This document shows, one piece after another, positions 23,223-33,322 of a stretch of 39,772 bases of DNA. The translations under genes and the position numbers were made by a program. The stretch is from Welwitschia mirabilis (Eukaryota > Gnetophyta > Gnetopsida > Welwitschiales), in NCBI GenBank assembly GCA_051453625.1, contig JBOZIK010000001.1, positions 248,454,370 through 248,494,141 on the forward strand. The letters run 5' to 3'. The number at the start of each line of letters is the position of its first letter. The stretch's first letter is position 1. The notes beneath the pieces were generated by a model. That model did not search any database, had not been told where the DNA came from, and saw only the letters and a program-made list of their open reading frames with translations.

Positions 23223-23236
23223 TTTTGTATCATGAT
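23223..23236 (+). promoter_or_regulatory. Possible PBS relic after the plus T1 LTR
   Basis: ttttgtatcatgat follows the ...aaaca LTR end, resembling ttttggtatcagagc with one base missing. If real, the plus T1 LTR was a 5' LTR and not a solo LTR. No T1 gag follows it. Confidence 0.35.
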
Positions 23237-23974
23237 GTAGAAAAGTTATTATAGGTAAATTAGACCTTGAAAGATACTAGATCATGATGGATCTTAAAAG
23301 GTAATATTTCATGACAAGGGTCAGATGCTAAACTACAAAATCAATTGTTTGAAGATGTCTAAGAAATTAAACACATATAAGTGAAGACATCTAGAAAAGT
23401 AAATATATCTTGAATGTACTGAGCTATAATAGGTAATAGATTCAATTCATTTTTTACTAATATCTTATATTTCATGTGAACGATAAACTTGCACATCATG
23501 AATTCATGATTACAAAGGTCTAAGAACACTACATTATAGGCTTCATTAAAATATGAGTACGTTGACTTAATATGTGTAAAACTATAAAGACATCTAAAAC
23601 AAATACATCTACAAATTTAAGACATCTTGAACTAAGGTTCACATTGATTAAAAATTAAGTTACATACATAGATCATAGATGTTAACTATCTGTTGCAAGG
23701 TGGTTACAAAATGAAATATCTACCTTTCAATCTCAAACTACTAGATCTTCCTCATCATTATAAAGCATCAATGTCAATAATTAAAGAAGAACTTTTGATA
23801 CTTCAATAAATCAAATAATTTACAAATCTTGAAAAGCATTAATAAAGGAAACCTCTTACGAAGAAATAAAAAAATTCATTAGCAAGGCCCTAATATTGTT
23901 TCATTTCTTTGATTTGGATCTTTATTGCTATCACTTTCTTCACTCATACTTGTGACAACAACAATAAATTCAAG
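23237..23974. other. No gene; first cluster of the AGACATCT octamer
   Basis: AT-rich sequence with exact AGACATCT or its reverse complement AGATGTCT at 23,353, 23,385, 23,588 and 23,620. No T1 gag or leader similarity recognised. Related octamers recur in the second cluster near 26,763. Confidence 0.7.
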
Positions 23975-24551
23975 GATTTTAAGTTTTTACCAAAGCATAT
24001 TTAGTCCTATTATTCTATTGTATTTTTGGTTATTTCATTAAGGACTATCTTATTATTGAATACTAGTATAGAGTCCATTTTTTAAAATATTATTACTTTG
24101 TAAGGCAACCTTTGTAGGGGTGTGTGAAATCGCTATTGTGCTCTTAGGTACTTATTGAATGTAAGGTTATTGGTTAGCCATAAAATCATTATTTCCTTAT
24201 TAAGAATAGAGTGCTACCTTATGAGAAAACTCTCATTATTACAAAGGTTCATGGTGCACCTATGAAAATCAGTATTTCCTTGGGAAGGAGAGAGTGCTAC
24301 CTTGCAAGGCGACTTTCATTTGTTATAAGGTTAATAATGCACCAAAAATTCACTCTTTCTTGTGGGCTAAGAATATCTAGAGTGTGAGTAGAAGCTATCC
24401 TTTGTGTATGAACGTACTCATGTTAGAAAACCATGTTATTTGGTAAGGTTATTTTGATTACGCATTTTCATACAGTTGTGTTATTAGTTTTTAATAATTT
24501 TATTTAGTGGAAGTCAATTACTTCTCCCCTCTAAGCTTAAATAAATCCTCA
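23975..24551 (+). repeat. 5' LTR of the copia-type element
   Basis: Its right edge is fixed by the PBS relic two bases beyond CA at 24,551. Its left edge is estimated from similarity to the 3' LTR and is uncertain by tens of bases. It contains an internal partly repeated motif, agagtgctacctt at about 24,207 and 24,290. Confidence 0.65.
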
Positions 24552-24553
24552 AG

Positions 24554-24566
24554 TGGTATTATAGTA
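24554..24566 (+). promoter_or_regulatory. PBS relic of the copia-type element
   Basis: TGGTATTATAGTA, 10 of 13 matches to the initiator-Met PBS. Located between the 5' LTR end and the gag start. Confidence 0.65.
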
Positions 24567-24602
24567 GTACTAACAAAAAGGAGTAACTTCCTTGAGTAAA
24601 CT

Positions 24603-26030
24603 ATGAAAGGGGTATCATTTGTTAGACTTTTACTTTTTAATGGGATAAACTATGCCTATTGGAAGATGAGGATGGGGATGTAATTATAGTCTTTTAAGAT
24701 TTAGGTATGGAAGAGCATAGAAAAAGATTACATAAACTCTATGGAGATAATTACAAATGTTGCATCCAATACCACTACTTAAATCAACAAAAGGAAATAT
24801 TGAATAGACAAATAAAAAGATGCATTCATGTATGATGCTAAAGCTAAAAATTCTCTTTATTTCACTTTATCTATAGAAGAGTTTAGTAGAATAGCAAATT
24901 GTAAGATGACATAATAAATTTGGAATGTTCTAACTAGAATATATCAAGGTGATTTAGTTATAAAATAATCTAAGCTTTTAGTTATATAAATCAGTTTGAA
25001 AATTTGAAGATGAATCAAGGAGAAAAGTTCATGAGTACTTTACTAGAGTTATAAAAATTATGAACACAATACATGAGATTAGAGAGGATCTTCTAGAAGT
25101 AAAGGTAATTCAAAAAGTTATTAGATTACTAACCTCTAATTACAAGCCTAAGACCACATCCATGAAAGAATCTAGATATTTCAACACCATGAAGATAGAA
25201 GAACTACAAAGTGTACTTATATCATATGAAATAAACCTCATAAAAAATGGAGCCTTGAAGGAGAAACCCATTGCACTTAAAGCAAGATAAAGTAGAAATC
25301 AGAGATTAAAAGAAAAGATAAAAGACAATCATGAATAAGATGATTCTGATGATGAAGATGAATAACTAGTATTCACCATGCAAAGAATTAAAAAACTACT
25401 CTCACTAAAGTACAATAGAAAAGACAGCTTAGAATATTGTTTAGATTTCAAGAAAAAGGCAAGAGTAAAGGTAAATCATCTAATAATTATTCTTTTCTAA
25501 ATGTTCCCAAAATAGAATTTTAAATATGTGGAAGAAGAGGACATATTACCTTAAAGTGCCTTAGTGCTAATAGATTAAAGGAAGATGAATAAAATAAGGA
25601 TTCCAAAAAAAAGAAATCATTGTTTATTATATGGGATGAAGACAATGAGGCTTTAAAAATAGAATCATTAGATAATTAAAAAACATCCTTCCTCCATGGA
25701 TACATTCACACTCAAGATGAAAACAATGATTCAAAAGATGGGTATGATTTAGGTACTGAGGATGACACAAGTATGATTATTCAAGAAAAATATGACTTAA
25801 TTTCTAAAGATTTTATTAATTTGAAAAAGTTATATGCAAAGATAAAAAGATTGTTTAATATTTATGAAAACGCATATGAATAGAAAAGTGATACTTGTAG
25901 TAAATTATGCACTAAACACATAGTCCTTAAAGCTAAAATTGGTAGAGTAACATGTGTTTTAGAGAATGTAAGATAGGAACTTTTAGATTTTTAAAAAATT
26001 ATTGAAAATTTACACAAGAAAAGAAAATCT
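24603..26030 (+). pseudogene. Ty1/copia gag (UBN2-type) pseudogene
   Basis: The probable start ATG at 24,603 gives FVRLLLFNGINYAYWKMRMG, the N-terminal NYxYWKxxM block of plant copia gag. DAKAKNSLYFTLSIEEFSRI follows (about 24,833-24,892), then an open 76-codon stretch (25,060-25,290) with TSMKESRYFNTMKIEELQ, the UBN2 domain end. The zinc knuckle at 25,518-25,559 reads ICGRRGHITLKC: C-x4-H-x4-C is kept but the first Cys codon is TTT (Phe). An acidic, Lys/Glu-rich, helix-prone tail follows to about 26,030. Stops and frameshifts break it in many places. It would form the particle of a copia element, possibly of the SIRE/Maximus type by its long tail. Confidence 0.85.
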
Positions 26031-26097
26031 TAAATATCATGCTCGAGCAAAGAAAAAATCCAAATGACAAGAGAGGATTGAAATACAATAAGGAAAT

Positions 26098-26235
26098 ACA
26101 AGCCAAGGTATAAACACTTATGATATACAAATAACATGATATACAATAAGGAATTCAAATAGCTACAAATTTAGCTTTTCTATTTGAAAGGTGGAATTAC
26201 AAGCCAAGGTATAAACACTTATGATATACAAATAA
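26098..26235 (+). repeat. 37-bp exact direct repeat, copies 101 bases apart
   Basis: The same 37 bases, starting acaagccaaggtataaac, occur at 26,098-26,134 and 26,199-26,235 without a mismatch. A shorter word, atacaataaggaa, also occurs twice nearby. It lies at the end of the gag tail of the copia-type element. Confidence 0.95.
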
Positions 26236-26360
26236 TATCATTCACTATTCTTGTCATTGTAGAGGTCATTATTAATTTATATATTTGATAATATTTAAAG
26301 ACAAGTACTACACTAATAGTACCAAGAGATAGGGTATATTGATACATCCTTTTATGCAAA

Positions 26361-26417
26361 ATAAACCAAGGAAAGTTGGAGTACCTAAAGCTAAATTAGA
26401 TCTCAGGGTAGAGAAGA
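26361..26417 (+). pseudogene. Fragment near the gag-pol junction of the copia-type element
   Basis: Short frame NKPRKVGVPKAKLDLRVEK. A V-x-K-x-W-V-P-K-like sequence lies before the protease in SIRE-type copia elements; the match is partial. After it no protease motif is seen, so the coding part of pol seems lost from about here. Confidence 0.35.
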
Positions 26418-26419
26418 AG

Positions 26420-26762
26420 CATGCTTATCACATATGCAGTTAATCAAGGTATAAAAATTATGTTACAACCTAATGCAATAATGATCAAGCTATTAATAAG
26501 ACTAAAAAATATTAAATCACTAAATGATACATCAATTCATATATAAACTTTGAGATTAAGCATTACCCAATTAGATAAGTAAACAAGGAACATACTTAAC
26601 ATATCAACTCCATTACATTTATCTTATGAGTTAAAATTATAATTGGGTATTGTTGTATAGCTAAAAGTTAAATTATATGTATGTTTTTTAGCTTTTCAAA
26701 GTGTTATAACTATGGTTTTAATAGCTATCATTTCTTTTTGGAAAATTTAAAAATTTTATTAC
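26420..26762. other. No gene recognised
   Basis: AT-rich interior of the copia-type element, with no open frame of note and no repeat seen. Confidence 0.5.
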
Positions 26763-27190
26763 AGACATCTTTAGTTTTGTGGATGTCTCTAATAAAGACA
26801 TCTTGAAATGTATAGATGTCTTGATTTTTGTAAACATATTAGAAGGGTAGGTATGTCATTTTAACTATTAGAATTAGATGTCTTAGGTTTTGTAGACATT
26901 TTGGCAATAGGAAAATGTAATGAAATTTTTTTAATATTAGACATCTTAAAATACATAGACATCTACTTTCTACATTTAAGACATTTTAAAATTTGTAAAT
27001 GATTAACCATAATATTTTAAAAATAAAAACATGGAAATAGCTAGGGTTTTTCCCCTTTTTAGTTGTTAAAGAAGACATCAATTATCATTTTCAAGTATCC
27101 TCTTAACACACCTTTCTCTTAAGTGATATTTTGATTTTATTTTTTTCAAATTTCTCTAGATAGATGTCTTGCATTTGTGAGACATGTTAA
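26763..27190 (+). repeat. Second cluster of AGACATCT/AGATGTCT octamers
   Basis: Exact copies at 26,763, 26,796, 26,814, 26,876, 26,939, 26,957 and 27,162, in both orientations, plus near copies (ggatgtct at 26,781, agacatttt near 26,980). Neighbouring opposite copies form hairpins, for instance 26,796-26,821. The repeated context cttgaaatgta/ttttgtagacat resembles subterminal repeats of DNA transposons, without recognisable termini. A 68-codon minus-strand open stretch (27,146-27,352) is not a recognised gene. Confidence 0.75.
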
Positions 27191-27289
27191 GAGTGGATAA
27201 AAATAAATATTTTTACTTAAATAGGTGCATATTTTTTTCAAATTTTCTTGTATTTTAGTTAATCTTTTATTAGGTTCTAGTTCTATTTC

Positions 27290-28060
27290 ATAAACATGAT
27301 AAGAAAAATGACAAGAAGAACTTTCAAAGGTAAATAACAAGCCATAAAACAAGCTAGATTATAATATGAAACTCAATTTTATCATGAGGTAGCTAAAAGA
27401 ATATTTAGGACATGGTTAAGAAACTCCATTATTACTTAAAGGACTCTTGGTTTTTATAAGAGGTATAAAGAATAGTTAATAAGATACTTTGTTTTGTTTG
27501 GTTTGGAGATTATTATTCAACCCGATTAGACTATTCCTAATCTAGTGGTAAGAGAAGTTTATGTAAACATTTATTAAATTCATAACAATAATGTTGCTTT
27601 TTAAACACAGGTTAGAGGTACTAATTTGCATATTATTCTTAGTTTTTATTAATTTATTACTTAGCATAGATGATACCAATGTTCTAAAATTTTATAATAA
27701 TTATTAGAGAAATTTTTAGTTCTAGAATTATTAATGTATCTCAGCATTGAATGAGCAATGTTTTATTTGGACATAGTAGAATGAATTTTGTTAAGGACAT
27801 TAAGCGAAATAACATAATACTTTATGCCTCATTTCTTAGTTTGATAACATTTTATAACATTCTAAGTAGAGGAGGTAGTTATAGCTACTGCAAACCCATG
27901 TAGACCTTTATTGTATATTGCTTACTCATAGGTGTTTAGATAGATTTGGCTTTTTTTTATGTAAGAATATCATCTCTTTATTTCACAAGGGTTAGACTTT
28001 AAATAATCCATGTCTTATCATCTGGATTATCAGAAGAGTAGACATCTCATTACTATAGGT
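27290..28060 (+). pseudogene. Degenerate reading region, possibly a putative plant transposon protein (PF20167-like)
   Basis: One plus frame reads from MIRKMTRRTFKGK through LVVREVYVNI, RTLSEIT, stop, YFMPHFLV and CRPLLYIAYS to IWLFFM, interrupted by many stops. The order of P-x-x-V-V-R-E-x-Y-x-N, a W/Y-x-x-x-x-L-x-P helix and a L-L-Y-I-A block recalls the domain called putative plant transposon protein, found in plant retroelements. This is a motif impression only. It lies between the copia gag and the 3' LTR, where pol or an extra 3' frame would be. Confidence 0.3.
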
Positions 28061-29540
28061 TAACCTCATCAATTAAAAGAAACTATTGTCAAAATTTATT
28101 AAGAAATGAAGAGCACTTAGGACATCTAGTAAGGAAACAAGTAGGAGAACACCATAGATGTAGAGATAATTTTTCATTGCTACTCATAGCTCTTCCACCA
28201 TGAAAAAGGAACTAAAGGTTATTACAAAAATAGTTGAGAAGATTACAAAAAACCATCTGAGGTTAAAAAAAAAAAAAACATAAACCTATAATAAGTGAAT
28301 GAGAGGCACTAATATAAAATTAGGAATCCATGGGAACTTCCACATGGTCATACTCAGAGGAGGATTTAGATGTTGAGGAAAAAGTAGGCCATAAACACCA
28401 TTTTGTATAAACACCATTTTGTATAAGATATAACTTAGGCAGGGCAACAGACAATGAGTCTTCAAAGGATTCTTCTAGAGATGATGCATAGGGGTAGGGG
28501 GGTATTAGATACCCATAGAGACACATGCGCTGGGGGAGCCACAAGCTTAAGGTCCTTATCAATAGAGGCCAGTATCATAAGAGATAGAGTTTATGAGTTT
28601 AGATGCTCTACCATTTATCTTTTATTATCCTCATCATAATATTTCATTTTTCTAATCTATGCATCCATCACCATTAATTAGACCCTCTTCACCACCTCCT
28701 ATAGCTTCTTCACCTCTAGTTCATTCACTATTATCTTTACCTTCACATATAAAGTCCATTCAAGTATAACCACTCTTATCTACTTAGCTTTCACCCTCCT
28801 TTGTAGAGGTTGTTACCACTAGTTTTTTTAGGATCTTTATCAATGTATTAGGAGATAGATCTTTAAGGATCCAAGTAAGACATTATAATACTCCTCTAGA
28901 AAGAGGCATACATTACCTTCTACTTCATCATCATTATACACACAGTTCACCTCCATTACCCATCACAATGATAATATTAATAAAGAATACCAATGTAAGA
29001 ACTACATGAGTGATTTAGATCTTAGTGATCAGAGCATTTCATTGATGTCTAAAAAGGGCAATAAGTTTCTTACAAATTAGTGGTAGATCAATTGGATCCT
29101 CTAGTTTCTACATTAACTATACTCTATTGGGATTGGAGGTCTTAACTCTAAGATCTTATATTGGATCCAATAGTTTCATCATTTGTATTGATAATTCCTT
29201 TTTGATATTTTGGCATACATCCATATTATTAAATACTTTTTCAATATCATGATTACTATTTCATGTTTTATGTTTAGCATAGTTATCATTCTTATCTTAT
29301 ACTTTTGTTGACATACTTCTGCATATATGCTACTTTTATTATTTGATGATCTAAATATTTTCACATGAAGTTATCATAGTTTTTATTAGTTATGATATAA
29401 TGATTGATACACAATTGAACTTCATACTCTAAATATGGCACATTTCCATTAATATATTACAACAATGAAATTATCAAATCTTTATGTGCTTTACGTTTGA
29501 TATTCATAGATTTGAATAAAAATGTTAGATTTTGGACATC
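28061..29540. other. 3' interior of the copia-type element, no gene recognised
   Basis: Slightly less AT-rich than its surroundings at 28,450-28,990. The plus strand has a Ser/Pro-rich stretch (SPLIRPSSPPPIASSPLVHS, about 28,668-28,727) that may be the tail of the preceding degraded frame. Open stretches at 28,320-28,562 (minus) and 28,454-28,639 (plus) overlap each other and resemble no family. A 16-base exact tandem duplication sits at 28,391-28,422. Confidence 0.45.
28391..28422 (+). repeat. 16-bp exact tandem duplication
   Basis: ataaacaccattttgt occurs twice in a row. A replication-slippage type duplication inside degenerate element sequence. Confidence 0.95.
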
Positions 29541-29543
29541 ATC

Positions 29544-29554
29544 AAAAAAAGGGG
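29544..29554 (+). promoter_or_regulatory. Polypurine tract of the copia-type element
   Basis: aaaaaaagggg, followed at once by TGTGCA, the usual layout of a plus-strand priming site next to the 3' LTR. The preceding ttggacatcatc context is also common before the PPT of plant copia elements. Confidence 0.75.
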
Positions 29555-29825
29555 TGTGCATTTCTCTAGAATAAAATGTTAGATTTCAATAAAATGTTAG
29601 ATTTTAATTAAGGACTATTTTCTTATTAAATACTATTATAAAGTCTATTTCTTAAAATATAAATACTTTATAAGGTAATCCTTGTAGGGATGTGCATTTT
29701 CTATTCTATGTTTAGGAATTTGTTAAATGTAAGGTTATTGGTTAGTCAAAAAATCATTATTTCCTTATGGGGGAGAGAGTATTACTTGTGATGAGACTCT
29801 TATTATTATAAAGGGTCATGGTGCA
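29555..29825 (+). repeat. 3' LTR of the copia-type element, truncated
   Basis: Matches the 5' LTR from its start to ggtgca (24,262 against 29,825) and then stops abruptly. The start could be TGTGCA at 29,555 or TGTTAG at 29,577. About 290 bases expected from the 5' LTR are missing to the right. Confidence 0.7.
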
Positions 29826-30042
29826 TGTAACACATTCTTTTATCTTATCCTAACTAAGCACTATTATTTTTTTTACTTCCTTTCTTCTTTAATATTTTAA
29901 CTTAATAAACACAGCGGAATCTCATACCAAATTCAACTTACTCCTTTTTTAGAATTTCCATATTATAAGAAATAAAAAATATATTAATATCATATATTTA
30001 CCTATAATTAATTTCTAGGTTATTTCAATTTACAAATAATGG

Positions 30043-30549
30043 NNNNNNNNNNNNNNNNNNNNNNNNNNNNNNNNNNNNNNNNNNNNNNNNNNNNNNNNNN
30101 NNNNNNNNNNNNNNNNNNNNNNNNNNNNNNNNNNNNNNNNNNNNNNNNNNNNNNNNNNNNNNNNNNNNNNNNNNNNNNNNNNNNNNNNNNNNNNNNNNNN
30201 NNNNNNNNNNNNNNNNNNNNNNNNNNNNNNNNNNNNNNNNNNNNNNNNNNNNNNNNNNNNNNNNNNNNNNNNNNNNNNNNNNNNNNNNNNNNNNNNNNNN
30301 NNNNNNNNNNNNNNNNNNNNNNNNNNNNNNNNNNNNNNNNNNNNNNNNNNNNNNNNNNNNNNNNNNNNNNNNNNNNNNNNNNNNNNNNNNNNNNNNNNNN
30401 NNNNNNNNNNNNNNNNNNNNNNNNNNNNNNNNNNNNNNNNNNNNNNNNNNNNNNNNNNNNNNNNNNNNNNNNNNNNNNNNNNNNNNNNNNNNNNNNNNNN
30501 NNNNNNNNNNNNNNNNNNNNNNNNNNNNNNNNNNNNNNNNNNNNNNNNN
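30043..30549. other. Assembly gap, 507 N
   Basis: Gap inside T1 LTR R1, in the part that corresponds to about 7,000-7,150 of copy B. The odd length suggests an estimated size. Confidence 0.99.
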
Positions 30550-32570
30550 TTATAAGTTTGTGTTCTTTATCTCTTTCTATTTTTTATCACATAAAAGATA
30601 TTTTACGAATGGTTGAGAAGATATAAACTTATTGTTAATATGCATGAATAAATTTTAAGGATAATACCTAACCAATATAATAGGAGGTTGTAACTCCAAT
30701 TAATGGCATTCTAACTCTATATTTAGCCACTCTTTAGATATGAATTGGTTCTACTTTAGGTTTTAAACTATATAAATATGACTTTTCTCAACTTTACAGG
30801 CTTTTACTTCACCTTAATATACTACCAATATAGGTAATAGGTAGTATGTAAGGTGGTTTCATGCTTACAAATAAGCCCTGCTTCCTTAAGTTAGAGTAAG
30901 ATCATAAATAGGTAGGATAGAAGAGTGGTGACTAAATCCACTTCTAAAAGGGTAATATAAAAGAAATGCAATGCAACCCACCTTGGTGATGAAATCCAAG
31001 TGTGAGGATGAACATTATTAGAATTATCTTGATTTAGTCATGTCCATTGAATACACCATACAAATGCATGCAAACAATTTTAACTATTATGGATATTTAA
31101 TGAATTATTTACCTAGTTATAATAATTCTAATCATCATTTGGTTCATTTTATAGAAACAATGATAAAGAGAAAGTAAGCATATAAGCACAGTTCTTTTTC
31201 CAAGATTACCATGATAAAAATCTAACTAAAGGAGATAATTTTTTTTCTTTTTTATATAAATAAAGAAAATATTCTTTTCTTTTTATTTCAAAAAGATATA
31301 AAATAATAAACTTAAATAAACTAAAACATACCTAGAGTTATGCTAATCTTAGAAACACTCTTCCATGCTTAAATGACAATCTCTATGGATTGGTACAAAG
31401 AAGGTAAACAAAAGAAAGTATAATTCAAGCATAATTGTTAAAGTATAACTATTTATCTAATATTCTTTATGGCTATATTTTAAGTCAATAAAAATAAGTG
31501 ATAAGCTAGATACTATGTTTGTCAATTAACTACTAAGGTGGAAATGCTTATAAATATGCACATTTGAAGTAAGCTAAGGAAAACGGGATAAAAGAGTTAT
31601 TTCTCAAATTAAATACCACTTATAAATAATTTAACTTAAATATACTATTATAAACATATTTTACGTACTCAATTTTCCTATAAAATTTTGTATAATAATT
31701 TTTCCATAATTTTAAACATCAAATATAAAATTTTTGGACTTTAGAATACATTATAATTAAAAATTAATAATTAATTAATTATGAATCAAATTAGATTATA
31801 GTAGCTTTTTAGAAACTAGACACATAATAGGTTCTTTAGAATCTAACTTCAACTTTTTTGGAATTATAAAAGTTTTATTTTTAACTTTATCATTTAAGGC
31901 TAAAATACTATCAAATTTTCTAAAATTAGAGTCCTACCTCCCTACACTAAAATGACCATAACTTTCAATATACTTTGAGCTTTTAAATGATTCAAGATGT
32001 TTTATTTAATTTTCTATAACTTAGAATACTCAAGCTTATAAATATTTTAACATATAGGTACAAAAATGTAAATTACTTGGTTACTCTTTTATTTTCTATA
32101 GTATTTTAACAAATAAATATTTTAAAAATAATTACTCAGAGAAAAATTACTATTTATACATTTTCCTATTTATAACACAATCCTAGACTTATAGAAAAAA
32201 TTTTACTAATTTATACCTATTAATTAATATGATATGATATTTTTATCCTATGCCTCTATTCTTAAAATTTAAGTTTTTTTCATAACAAAAAAACGATAAA
32301 GTTTTTACAACTATTACGCAATAAATCAGATCAGCGGAATAATGGATATACTAACTAGTTATAGAAAGATAAATCCATTATAAAGAAAAAGGCCATTATA
32401 GGAAAAAAATAAAATCAGTTCAATAAAACATTTACTATGAGCCTTGAGATTTTCCATGACAAAGTACTAGCCTAAAGAGAATTTTGAATATTTTAATTTC
32501 CCCTAATAAGATAATCCTAATGTATAATAGAAAAAATAACCATCATACTAAATAAACATGGGCACCCAAA

Positions 32571-32585
32571 CCTCTCTCTCTCTCT
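32571..32585 (+). repeat. (CT)n microsatellite, site 1 of R1
   Basis: cctctctctctctct between acccaaa and aatagtaaacccc. The shortest tract at this LTR site; copy B has none. Confidence 0.95.
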
Positions 32586-32930
32586 AATAGTAAACCCCCT
32601 TATTACTTAGCCATAACCATCCATTAGTAATCCACCATCATCAAGCATAAGAGATCCCCTTATATTTGACTATAACATCTTGGTGGATGCTAATGGAAGA
32701 GGATAATATTTTATAAAAAAATTGTAAAAAGTTATAAATACTTCTATATTAAAATATTACATCATTTGAATAGAAAACAAAGATCATATGAACAATAAGA
32801 GTAAGAAGCTTACTTAGAAATATTAATAAGACCATAGAAGTTGAAGATGATGAAGATCTAAGCTCAAGAGTTTCTTTACTCTAATATTCTAAGCTTCTAA
32901 GCTCCAAAATCCACAAGAAAAAGAATTAAA

Positions 32931-32955
32931 GAGAGGGGGGAGAGGGGGAGGGGGA

Positions 32956-32992
<37 letters not shown>
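32931..32992 (+). repeat. (GA)n and G-rich purine tract, site 2 of R1
   Basis: Purine-only stretch gagaggggggagagggggag and then (GA)n to 32,992, followed by tgaaatgcatttgtaag, the same right flank as in R3 (37,012). Confidence 0.95.
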
Positions 32993-32995
<3 letters not shown>

Positions 32996-33312
32996 AATGC
33001 ATTTGTAAGAAACAAAAGAAAAGTATCTAATTTTTACAAAAGAGAAAAGGATCTCTTCACATACATAAACAAATGCACATATCTCAAGATCACAAGATTA
33101 CATGATTTAGTATAGATAAGTTGGATGAATAATCAGTTACATTAAAGTATAAAAAGAGATCATATTTATGACTCTTACACCTAACTAGGATTAGTAATTG
33201 TATGGATTCAATTAGCAAGTTTACTTACATGCATCATTTTCTCATGCTAAATCTTTTTAATCCTTCATACACTCATAAGTAAGTTTAATTCATTTAAGAG
33301 TTTTTCATTAAA

Positions 33313-33322
33313 NNNNNNNNNN
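33313..33322. other. Assembly gap, 10 N
   Basis: A 10-base N run inside R1. By comparison with R3 (37,318-37,380) about 60 bases may be missing. Confidence 0.99.

Larger units (their letters stand above)
23975..29825 (+). mobile_element. Ty1/copia-type LTR element, gag present, pol missing
   Basis: Plus orientation: 5' LTR (about 23,975-24,551), PBS relic (24,554), gag (24,603 on), a long degenerate interior, polypurine tract (29,544-29,554) and the beginning of the 3' LTR (to 29,825). The two LTR copies match over 24,035-24,262 and 29,615-29,825, for example aatgtaaggttattggttag. No protease, integrase, RT or RNase H motifs were found between 26,420 and 29,540. The 3' LTR stops where T1 LTR R1 begins, so the element is interrupted by a nested insertion. 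Confidence 0.75.

Noticed and set aside
26082-26235. Direct repeats as LTR ends or target duplications
   Set aside because: The copies are too short and close for LTRs and too long for a target-site duplication of an LTR element.
28320-28639. Overlapping 80-codon (minus) and 61-codon (plus) frames
   Set aside because: They lie on opposite strands in decayed element sequence, one spans the 16-bp duplication, and neither has a recognisable domain.
30039-30626. 195-codon open frame
   Set aside because: Almost all of it is N; the real part is T1 LTR R1.
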